Source of the DNA: Phycisphaerales bacterium UBA2266
GTDB taxonomy: Bacteria > Planctomycetota > Phycisphaerae > Sedimentisphaerales > Anaerobacaceae
Assembly: GCA_002347125.1 (NCBI GenBank)
Contig: DDXG01000042.1
Location: 9,404-16,535 of the forward strand
Direction: 5' to 3'
DNA: 7,132 nucleotides
Below, in pieces: positions 1 through 6,163 of the stretch. Below the pieces are notes generated by a model. It was not told the origin of the DNA. It worked only from the letters and a program-made list of their open reading frames with translations, and ran no database searches. Every line of letters starts with the position of its first letter. Position 1 is the stretch's first letter. The position numbers and the translations under genes are program-made.

Positions 1-1351
1 GGTGTCTGGCTCGGATGATGCCGTCAAGCACGATCATGCTTCGCCCATCCGGGTAGACATCGCAGAGCTTGGCCGTGAAGTCCGTATCGGTCGCCGTCGA
101 CGACGCCCACAGCTTCACCCGCACCTTGCCCGTCACCTCCAGATAATCGTCCAGTGGCCGCGACGTGAACAGCAGCACATCTGCCCGGTCCTCCACCGCC
201 CGCTGGTCGCGCGGCCCCTTCGTAATCGTCAGATTCGCTCCTCCGATGGTCGGGACGGGGTCCTTCGGATCGTAATCATAAGCCCGTGACGCCTCGGTGT
301 CCGTCGGGGCCCTGCGCCGCAGACGCCCGTCGGCGTGAAAGTACATCGGCCGCATCGTCGCCGCCGGCGGCCAATCCGCCGCCGTTCTCCACTGGTTGCC
401 CGGCGAGTTGGCATCCCCCGGATCCCCCATCACATAGTACCGCACAACCGGTATGGCCTGTGCCCCGCGCCCATCCTCCTTCATCCATGTGTCAAACCAC
501 TGGAAGATGTCCTCCAGCACCAGCGCACTGGCGCCGGGGAATTTCAGCTCGTTGCTGTTCCCATGCCCATAGGGCTCCATCACCAATCGGCAGTTGCCCC
601 TGGCTCGTCCATCGCCCTCGTGCTGGACCACGCTGAAGGCGTGAATCGTCCCCTCGTTGAAGATGTCATACCAGCCCCCCGCGAACATCACCGGCACATG
701 GACCCGCTGCAATACGCACCCCGGGTCCATCGCCTTCCAGAAATCGTCGTAGAGCGGGTGCTCCCGGATCAGTTCGAGATTGCGGGGATGGAACTTGTTG
801 TCCCGCAGCCAGTTCTCCACCAGGGACTTGCGAAACGCCCCGCCCTGATACGCCGACTGATGGTACATGCTGGAGAACGCCACGCCCACGTACATGCAGA
901 CCAGATGCGGTGGCCGGCTCGGCCCCATCATGTTCAACGCGATGCCCGGCGCGCTGATCCCGAACGCCCCGACCTTGCCGTTGCACCAGGGTTGCCCGGC
1001 GATCCACTCGACCGTGTCGTAGCCGTCCTGCAGTTCGCCCCATCCGCCGTGCAGAAAGACCGGGTAATCGACCCCCTCCGAATCGAACCGCCCGCGAAAA
1101 TCCTGCACCACGCAGGCGTAATCGTTCATGATCGCCGCACCGACTGCCGCACCGGCCGCCTTGCGTCCGTAGGGCGTCCGGATCATCAAGACCGGCCACG
1201 GACCTTCTCCGGAAGGCAGGCACACCTCCGTCGCCAGTTTCACGCCGTCCCGCATCGGAACCATCGCCGTTTCGACCGAGACCGCACCCGCCGTGGCGAC
1301 GAAGACCAGGACACCCCACGCCACCGCCACATAAACGCCCGCCTTCGACAT
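1..1351 (-). CDS. Exported CocE/NonD-family serine hydrolase, C-terminus cut by window edge
   Basis: Reading the minus strand from the ATG at 1351 gives 450 uninterrupted residues that run off the left edge. Residues 1-25 look like a Sec signal peptide (basic Lys-3, then a hydrophobic stretch ending near AGAVS), so the enzyme probably acts outside the cytoplasm. The alpha/beta-hydrolase domain follows: start motif MVPMRDGVKLATEV (30-43), a DFRGRFDSEG motif (84-93), nucleophile elbow GISAPG with Ser133, probable acid Asp229 in GGWYDIF, and probable His263 in PYGHGN. From about residue 300 the jelly-roll beta domain of the CocE/PepX C-terminal family begins (VRYYVMGD, PVPTIGG, then TDTDFTAKLCDVYPDGR). 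The family usually runs to about 550-620 residues, so roughly 100-170 are missing here. Such enzymes cleave esters, amides or Xaa-Pro bonds; the substrate cannot be read from sequence. A GGAG lies 6 nt before the ATG and supports the start. Family assignment is secure, specificity is not. Confidence 0.93.
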   Translation of the reverse strand, partial: MSKAGVYVAVAWGVLVFVATAGAVSVETAMVPMRDGVKLATEVCLPSGEGPWPVLMIRTPYGRKAAGAAVGAAIMNDYACVVQDFRGRFDSEGVDYPVFLHGGWGELQDGYDTVEWIAGQPWCNGKVGAFGISAPGIALNMMGPSRPPHLVCMYVGVAFSSMYHQSAYQGGAFRKSLVENWLRDNKFHPRNLELIREHPLYDDFWKAMDPGCVLQRVHVPVMFAGGWYDIFNEGTIHAFSVVQHEGDGRARGNCRLVMEPYGHGNSNELKFPGASALVLEDIFQWFDTWMKEDGRGAQAIPVVRYYVMGDPGDANSPGNQWRTAADWPPAATMRPMYFHADGRLRRRAPTDTEASRAYDYDPKDPVPTIGGANLTITKGPRDQRAVEDRADVLLFTSRPLDDYLEVTGKVRVKLWASSTATDTDFTAKLCDVYPDGRSMIVLDGIIRARH

Positions 1352-1434
1352 GTCAGACTCCAACCGGTCAAGCCCCAGAATGGCGTAACGCCCGGACCGC
1401 CGTCTTGCCCCCGGACGTACCGACAACTCACCTA

Positions 1435-1463
1435 TACATAGTGCATACGCCGCCGTATTGCAA
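1435..1463 (-). promoter_or_regulatory. Weak candidate promoter for the CocE-type hydrolase gene
   Basis: On the minus strand TTGCAA (1463-1458) and TATGTA (1440-1435) are separated by exactly 17 nt. Match to the sigma-70 consensus is only 4/6 and 3/6. It lies about 84 nt upstream of the hydrolase ATG, in the most AT-rich part of the divergent gap. The spacing and position are right but the boxes are poor, so this is a candidate only. Confidence 0.25.
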
Positions 1464-1600
1464 GGCCCGTATTCGATCCGCGGCCCTCTCGCACCCCCAA
1501 TGCACGGCCGTATCCGGCTTCCAGGGCTTTTCCTGAAGAACCTCGCAGGCTCCCTTGCGTATGTACCCGCACAGACAACAAGCAGCCAAAGGAATCCGCT

Positions 1601-2179
1601 ATGGCAATGACGGCCTCAACCATGCTTGAGTTGGGTACTTCCGAACCCGATTTCCGCCTGCCCGACACGCAGGGCCACATCGTCTCCAGAGACGATTATA
1701 AGGATGCCCCTGCGCTGCTCGTCATCTTCATGTGCAACCACTGCCCCTTCGTCAAGCACGTTCAGGACCACCTGGTTCAGCTCGTCAAGGAGTATCAGGC
1801 CAGGGGCGTCGCCGTCGTCGGCATCAACTCCAACGACGTCGCCGGCTATCCGCAGGACCGTCCGCGGATGATGGCGGAAAACGCCGAGAAGTCGGGCTTC
1901 ACCTTCCCCTATCTCCACGACGAAACACAGGATGTGGCCAAGGCCTATCATGCGGCCTGCACACCCGACTTCTTCCTTTTCGACGCCGACCGAAGGCTCT
2001 TCTACAGGGGCCAGATGGACGACAGCCGTCCCGGCAACGACCTGCCCGTCACCGGGGCCGACCTGCGCGGGGCTCTGGATGCCGTCCTGGCCGGCTGCCG
2101 GCCGCCCGCCGTCCAACGCCCCAGCATGGGCTGCAACATCAAATGGAAACCGGGCAACGAACCCGATTACTGGGGCTGA
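1601..2179 (+). CDS. Thioredoxin-fold redoxin (AhpC/TSA-like, CNHCPF type)
   Basis: A complete 192-residue protein of the cytoplasmic 'thioredoxin family protein' group related to AhpC/TSA redoxins. The N-terminus has the redoxin opening (PDFRLPDTQGH, 16-26). The redox motif CNHC is at Cys45-Cys48, within FMCNHCPFVKH. The strand VAVVGINSND (70-79) and the Cys-Thr-Pro-Asp segment (120-123), with Pro122 as the likely cis-proline of the thioredoxin fold, follow. The conserved tail MGCNIKWKPGNEPDYWG (176-192) is characteristic of this family. Additional cysteines are Cys120, Cys166 and Cys178. No signal peptide is visible. The protein probably performs thiol-disulfide or peroxide reduction, but the physiological partner is unknown for most members. 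AAAGGA ending 7 nt before the ATG supports the start. It is transcribed alone, divergent from the hydrolase and convergent with the next gene. Length is normal for the family. Confidence 0.93.
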   Translation: MAMTASTMLELGTSEPDFRLPDTQGHIVSRDDYKDAPALLVIFMCNHCPFVKHVQDHLVQLVKEYQARGVAVVGINSNDVAGYPQDRPRMMAENAEKSGFTFPYLHDETQDVAKAYHAACTPDFFLFDADRRLFYRGQMDDSRPGNDLPVTGADLRGALDAVLAGCRPPAVQRPSMGCNIKWKPGNEPDYWG

Positions 2180-2255
2180 TACCACCGTCAGGCCGCGACC
2201 GCACCCATGGGCTCTTGGCGCCGACTGCCTTCTTCCTCGAACGCCAGGGGGGCTG

Positions 2256-3335
2256 TCACCCTATCCACGGCCGTGATCGCGACCCGGCTTTGGCAATCGC
2301 CTCGCGGGCCAGCGCGACATCCTGACGCACCTGGAAATCGAACATGCCCAGACATACGAAGTCCGCCCCGCCGGCAAACGCGAAATCCAACCCCTCCCTG
2401 GCCGGTATCGCCCCGGCCGCCAGGACCTTGAACGCGATCCAGGGCGCCTTCACATCCTTCATGAAGTCAATCGTCTCCTGATGCCGATGACAGAACATGT
2501 TGTCGTGGTAGAACGCATGGTCCGGCGACTCGGGCTCATACATCTCCAGGAACCGACGATTCTGCTCGGGATGGGCCGACCAGTAACGGTCGTGGTGCAG
2601 TGTCTTCATGTAGTAGTCCGGCTTGAGGCCCTCCTTCTCGCAAAACAGGATAGGGGCGAGCTGATGGGCACAGATGCCCACCGGCACCTTGTACTTCCGC
2701 ATGATCTCGTAAGCCCGCACGATGTGGCCCTGCTGCTTGCTGTAATACCACATGTCACTGGCCCCGCCCCAGAGGTAGACGCTCGCCGCACCCAACTTGA
2801 GATGCTCCTCGACCAATGCCTCGAACTTGTTGATGTCAGTCGTGATCACGTCCGCCAGCCACTTCATCCGCCCGCCCCACTCGTCCCAGTAACGCGAGAG
2901 TCTGAACTTGCTGAAGTTGTGGTTCTTCAGGACGATGGAGTTGATGCCATGCTCCTCGCACAGTTTGAGCGTCATAAGCACGCGGTCCTCCGTGTTGTAC
3001 GCCGCCGCCAGGTCATAGACGTACTTGAGGTCCCGCGAGTGCATGTTCATGCTGATCAGGTTGCTGCCGCTGATGATCCGCCCCAGCGTCATATCCCCAA
3101 TCCGCCCCGTGGGCATCTTCTCCCGCCGGGCCATGACATCCGGCGCATCGAGGTCGAGGCCCCATAGCCGCTCATATTCCTGTCGGTCGCTCTTGGTGAC
3201 CAGGGCCAGTCCCGCCTGTTCACTACTGCGCCCGTCGCGATGGTCGGCCCCACAGGCCTGTGATACACCCAGCACAGGCAATGCCCCCATGGCCCCGAGC
3301 ACCTGTCTGCGATTCAGCTTTTTGTGTCGCTTCAT
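2256..3335 (-). CDS. Tat-exported protein of unknown function, probably a TIM barrel
   Basis: A complete 359-residue protein. The N-terminus KLNRRQVLGAMGALPVLG looks like a twin-arginine signal (Arg9-Arg10, hydrophobic core 13-24), so a folded, perhaps cofactor-bearing protein is likely exported; Cys28 is not in a good lipobox. The mature part alternates strands and helices in TIM-barrel style: LGRIISGSNL (84-93), INSIVLKNHNF (131-141), AASVYLWGGASD (183-194), VPVGICAHQL (217-226), PWIAFKVLAAGAIP (298-311), GGADFVCLGMFDFQVRQD (322-339). The LGRIISGSNL opening and the closing 'GGADFVCLGM' segment recall aldo/keto-reductase or other (beta/alpha)8 enzymes, but I see no clear AKR catalytic tetrad. 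Residues 244-285 are rich in His (247, 248, 255, 273, 277, 283, 285) and aromatics and may form a metal or substrate site. It starts 48 bp after the MetF fusion on the same strand and is likely co-transcribed. GGAG 7 nt upstream supports the ATG. I cannot name a function. Confidence 0.88.
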   Translation of the reverse strand: MKRHKKLNRRQVLGAMGALPVLGVSQACGADHRDGRSSEQAGLALVTKSDRQEYERLWGLDLDAPDVMARREKMPTGRIGDMTLGRIISGSNLISMNMHSRDLKYVYDLAAAYNTEDRVLMTLKLCEEHGINSIVLKNHNFSKFRLSRYWDEWGGRMKWLADVITTDINKFEALVEEHLKLGAASVYLWGGASDMWYYSKQQGHIVRAYEIMRKYKVPVGICAHQLAPILFCEKEGLKPDYYMKTLHHDRYWSAHPEQNRRFLEMYEPESPDHAFYHDNMFCHRHQETIDFMKDVKAPWIAFKVLAAGAIPAREGLDFAFAGGADFVCLGMFDFQVRQDVALAREAIAKAGSRSRPWIG

Positions 3336-3383
3336 TGCGTATCTCCATTGGTTATCGCACCGCGGACACCTTCGGTCGGCTTC

Positions 3384-5897
3384 TCAACCATCGGCGCTCG
3401 CACGGTCGGGCATCTGCTTCTTTGGCGCGCCGTTCGGCCCGACCGCCTCAACTGCAATCGGGGGTTTCGCCGCGGCCGTTCTTTTCCTGGGCGAAGACAG
3501 CTTACCCAGCAATCCCGCCGCGACCTTCGCCCTTGGGGCACTGCCGTCGAGTCCGGCAAAGGCATCCACCAGCTCGCGCAAGGCCGTATCGGCCGGGCTC
3601 TCGCCGTAGTGATAGGCCACATCCAGGAACCCACTGTCGAACCCGCAGTCCAACCCCGCCGCGACGAAGGCCCTGCACACGCCCACCTTCCTGCCCGGAA
3701 TGCCGCGCATCGCCGTGTCAACCCGCAAGAGGCAATGGGCCTTACGAAGCATCGGGTCTCGCTTGATCTCGCGGATCGTCTGGAAGGTCTCGTAGGTCTG
3801 CCCGGCCCGGCCGCCATCAAGCGGTTCCTGCACCAGCGGTCTCAGCGGCAGATCAAAGAACACCGAATTCGCCCGCAGTCCACCCTTCACGGCTGCCGCC
3901 AGAAATGTCTTGGCCCGATCGAGCAAGACCGCCGCCGACACGCTCTCGTCCATTCCGCCCAGGCGAACTACAACGGCAAAATCATGCTGCTTCCTGAGCA
4001 TGAGAACCTCATCGGCCCGCCCCGGGTCGCCACAAACCAGCAGCGGCGGCCGGGCCGCCCCGTCGGTCTCATACCAGGCCCGCAGGCCCTCGGCCACGAC
4101 CTCCGGATACACGCTGTCCACGCAGACAGGCGTACCGCCGCCCCATTTCCGCACCAGGCCGACGTGCTGCGCCATAATCCGGCCAAGTTCACCCGGTGTT
4201 GCCGCCACGCCATCCACGTTCACCGCGATGGCATCGGCCCCTTCATCCGCCTGGCTCTCGATGACCGCCCTGATGTAGCTTAGGGGTGCATTGGGCTGAG
4301 CGAATCCCTGCGGCCCCATTTCCATGAGCTGCCGCATGACCACTCCGGCTGTCGGCGATGAGGCGTTCAGGGCATCCCCCACAGCGATCAGCGGCCGCTT
4401 TCTGGCGTGGTCCAGCCCGAACAGGTAGTTGAGGATGGACGCCGTATGCTCCAACGCCGGGTCCCGACGAGGCAGTATCCGCTCCCGCAGCAACTGCTCC
4501 CCGCCCGGCTCGGCCAGGGCCGCATCGTAGATAAGGTCGCCGATGCACACCCGCTCCAAGTCATTGCCGCACCGGCCGTCCACCGTCGAATCCCCGCACG
4601 GCGCATTGTCCAGACCCTTCATGCAGCCGCCCATTGTGCAGTATCCGAAATCTTCCGGAAGGTGGCAGTCGCCGCAGTCCTCACAGTCGAAGGCCAGATA
4701 CTTCATCCACTTCTCAGCGGCATGGAAACTGCGGTAGGCGAAGCCCCTGCCCTTCCTCGCCCCAAGAAGCCGCATGGCCCCACGAAACGCCCGAAATCCC
4801 GGCGTGTCCTGCGTCAGAATCGCCCGGTGAGCGAGATTGAACGCACGATGCCTCAGCTTCTTGCGCCTGCGGGGCAGAGCGACCCTGGCCCCATTATCGT
4901 CGTAGAGGTAGAACTCCTCGCCCCCGGGCCAGCACAGGTTGTCCTTATATCGCTCCCAGTCCGCCCCAATTTCATCGGCCAGCTTGAGTATCCGCACGAA
5001 TACCCCATAGTCGTGTACGCCGCCGATATCCACCCCCGCGGCCCCCATCGAACGGTACATCGCCACCTGCTGCGCCGCCCGCTCGATATGCTGCTCAGGA
5101 CTCTCCCGTTGGAGTCGCCCATAGAGTTCGTCGCTCACGAAGCAGCCGGGCAGCTTCCCGTCGTGCATCAGCCGCGGTGCCGGGCTCGTGGTGCTCAGCA
5201 GGTACACATTCCCCAGGACCGGCACGTCCAACCCGCCGTCCTCCAGATACCGCATCAACTCCAGCGACTTCCTCCAGTCCCACCCCACCTGCGTCACAAG
5301 GAACTGTGCCCCCGACGCCAGCTTCTTCTCCATCTTGTAGTACTGCTGCATCTGCGAGGCCCGGCTATACTTGAACGGCGAGACCGCCGCCCCCGCATAG
5401 AACTGCTTGACCGATCCAAGGTCGTCCGGCTTGGCCGTCAGATATGCCTCATGGTTCATCCGCCGAATCATCCGCAGCAGCCCCACCGACTCGACCTCGA
5501 AAACCCCCTTGGCCGAGACGGGCTTGTCTCCGGTCAGCGTCAGCACGGATTCGACGCCCTGGGCGCGGAATCCCACCAGCGAGCTGACCAGCGCGTCGGT
5601 GTTGTGGTCCTTGCAACTGATATGCGCAATGAAGTCCAGCGGGCCCAAAAGCCCCCCGGCGAAGACCTTTGCCAGAACATCCGACGGCGCGATGTTGGCC
5701 GTCCCGCCCGGATTCTGAGGCGACATGATCCCCACGAAATCAAAGCCTTCCGGAATGCCGGCCGACCCATTCTCATGGAACGCCCTCAGGAAGCCCTCGA
5801 TCGGAGCAAAGCTGTAGCCCGGCCCACCGGTCAACTCCGCGACCACGACAAACGATGACCTTGCTGTCAGGCTTGCCTTCAGCCTTCGGCTTGGCAT
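3384..5897 (-). CDS. metF: MetF-MetV-pterin methyltransferase-like fusion (methylenetetrahydrofolate reductase)
   Basis: A cytoplasmic protein of 837 residues with three modules. Residues about 10-320 are a MetF barrel, which reduces 5,10-methylene-THF to 5-methyl-THF with FAD: Glu21 in VVVAELTGG (position of the catalytic Glu in E. coli FEFFPP), LTGD with Asp124, and TQ with Gln203. Residues about 345-460 match the MTHFR C-terminal/MetV module of acetogen-type reductases, with eight cysteines (405, 408, 411, 420, 425, 434, 443, 451) that could hold zinc or an iron-sulfur cluster. Residues about 500-700 resemble the pterin-binding domain of MetH, AcsE and MtgA: VGDALNASSP (506-515), ADAIAVNVDG (554-563), VCVDSVYPEVV (591-601), and a LGGMDES segment (646-652). 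The basic, Ala/Pro-rich tail (800-837) looks disordered. Ordinary MetF is about 300 residues. The frame opens at an ATG at 5936, but GGAG sits 8 nt before the ATG at 5897 and only 2 nt before that at 5903, so 5897 is preferred. The module order is seen; the function of the third domain is inferred. Confidence 0.9.
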   Translation of the reverse strand: MPSRRLKASLTARSSFVVVAELTGGPGYSFAPIEGFLRAFHENGSAGIPEGFDFVGIMSPQNPGGTANIAPSDVLAKVFAGGLLGPLDFIAHISCKDHNTDALVSSLVGFRAQGVESVLTLTGDKPVSAKGVFEVESVGLLRMIRRMNHEAYLTAKPDDLGSVKQFYAGAAVSPFKYSRASQMQQYYKMEKKLASGAQFLVTQVGWDWRKSLELMRYLEDGGLDVPVLGNVYLLSTTSPAPRLMHDGKLPGCFVSDELYGRLQRESPEQHIERAAQQVAMYRSMGAAGVDIGGVHDYGVFVRILKLADEIGADWERYKDNLCWPGGEEFYLYDDNGARVALPRRRKKLRHRAFNLAHRAILTQDTPGFRAFRGAMRLLGARKGRGFAYRSFHAAEKWMKYLAFDCEDCGDCHLPEDFGYCTMGGCMKGLDNAPCGDSTVDGRCGNDLERVCIGDLIYDAALAEPGGEQLLRERILPRRDPALEHTASILNYLFGLDHARKRPLIAVGDALNASSPTAGVVMRQLMEMGPQGFAQPNAPLSYIRAVIESQADEGADAIAVNVDGVAATPGELGRIMAQHVGLVRKWGGGTPVCVDSVYPEVVAEGLRAWYETDGAARPPLLVCGDPGRADEVLMLRKQHDFAVVVRLGGMDESVSAAVLLDRAKTFLAAAVKGGLRANSVFFDLPLRPLVQEPLDGGRAGQTYETFQTIREIKRDPMLRKAHCLLRVDTAMRGIPGRKVGVCRAFVAAGLDCGFDSGFLDVAYHYGESPADTALRELVDAFAGLDGSAPRAKVAAGLLGKLSSPRKRTAAAKPPIAVEAVGPNGAPKKQMPDRASADG

Positions 5898-5905
5898 GTG
5901 CATGT

Positions 5906-5909
5906 CTCC
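5906..5909 (-). promoter_or_regulatory. Ribosome binding site that decides the metF-fusion start
   Basis: GGAG on the minus strand lies 8 nt upstream of the ATG at 5897 (protein begins MPSRRLKASL) and only 2 nt upstream of the ATG at 5903. The in-frame ATG at 5936 has no comparable site, and the bases just upstream of it form a hairpin. A start at 5897 therefore removes 13 residues from the longest possible frame. Confidence 0.65.
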
Positions 5910-5936
5910 AGAAACTGTAAAGCCTTTGTCTTTCAT

Positions 5937-5976
5937 GGCTTACGCAAGCCTGCCGGCCTGAGGCGTCGCGCCGGCA
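5937..5976 (-). other. Two abutting inverted repeats in the metF-fusion leader
   Basis: Bases 5951-5957 and 5970-5976 form a perfect 7-bp stem (TGCCGGC with GCCGGCA) around a 12-nt loop. Directly next to it, 5937-5950 reads GGCTT-ACGC-AAGCC, a perfect 5-bp stem with a 4-nt loop. If transcription starts near 5990, both would lie in the 5' leader ahead of the ribosome binding site. No T-run follows either on the minus strand, so this is not a classic terminator. It could be a leader structure, a protein-binding palindrome, or chance in GC-rich DNA. Confidence 0.4.
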
Positions 5977-5996
5977 ATCCACTGGACCCATGCCTC

Positions 5997-6002
5997 ATTA
6001 TA
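5997..6002 (-). promoter_or_regulatory. Perfect -10 box candidate for the metF-fusion operon
   Basis: TATAAT is read on the minus strand within the most AT-rich island of the window (5996-6012). It lies about 100 nt upstream of the metF-fusion ATG and would give a leader of roughly 90 nt. No recognisable -35 box stands 16-18 nt upstream (CTCGCC at the 17-nt position), so an activator or another sigma factor would be needed if this is used. Confidence 0.35.
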
Positions 6003-6067
6003 CACTATTACACTGTCGCGGCGAGGCTTTCGTCCAGCTCTGTGCCGACGGGCGGTTGCAGGCCGGC

Positions 6068-6096
6068 TTGCGACGTCAGAAGGCACACCTTATACT
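6068..6096 (+). promoter_or_regulatory. Candidate sigma-70-type promoter of moeA
   Basis: TTGCGA (6068-6073) and TATACT (6091-6096) are spaced by exactly 17 nt and match consensus at 4/6 and 5/6. Transcription would begin near 6103, about 60 nt upstream of the moeA ATG. This is the best promoter-like sequence I found in the window. Confidence 0.5.
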
Positions 6097-6163
6097 GGTC
6101 ATAGCCTCCTGCCACTTCCGTGCAGGCGATTGGCCGCCGACCACTGCCATAGTGGAATCTCGC

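Noticed and set aside
666..1319. A 217-codon minus-strand frame rich in Gly and Arg within the hydrolase gene
   Set aside because: It is a shifted reading of the same strand; the frame opening at 1351 gives the conserved hydrolase sequence without interruption.
335..1441. A 368-codon plus-strand open frame opposite the hydrolase gene
   Set aside because: Its product is rich in Arg, His and Pro with no recognisable domain. The opposite strand carries a clear CocE-family protein with catalytic motifs. Long antisense frames are expected in GC-rich coding DNA.
2214..2248. Possible terminator hairpin (CTTGGCG with CGCCAGG) in the convergent gap
   Set aside because: The stem is 7 bp with one G-T wobble and a 21-nt loop, and no T-run follows on either strand, so it does not qualify as an intrinsic terminator.
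2481..3167. A 228-codon plus-strand open frame opposite the Tat-signal protein
   Set aside because: No good ribosome binding site or domain, and it lies wholly inside a well-supported minus-strand gene with its own signal peptide and ribosome binding site.
4407..5858. A 483-codon plus-strand open frame opposite the metF fusion
   Set aside because: It shows the composition of an antisense shadow and no family motifs, while the minus strand encodes conserved MetF and MTHFR C-terminal motifs over the same bases.
5898..5990. Cobalamin, SAM or SAH riboswitch in the metF-fusion leader
   Set aside because: The leader is only about 90 nt and I see no conserved core of these classes; only two simple hairpins are present.
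5898..6104. A 68-codon plus-strand open frame in the gap between the metF fusion and moeA
   Set aside because: It spans the candidate promoters and hairpins, has no ribosome binding site and no recognisable protein features.
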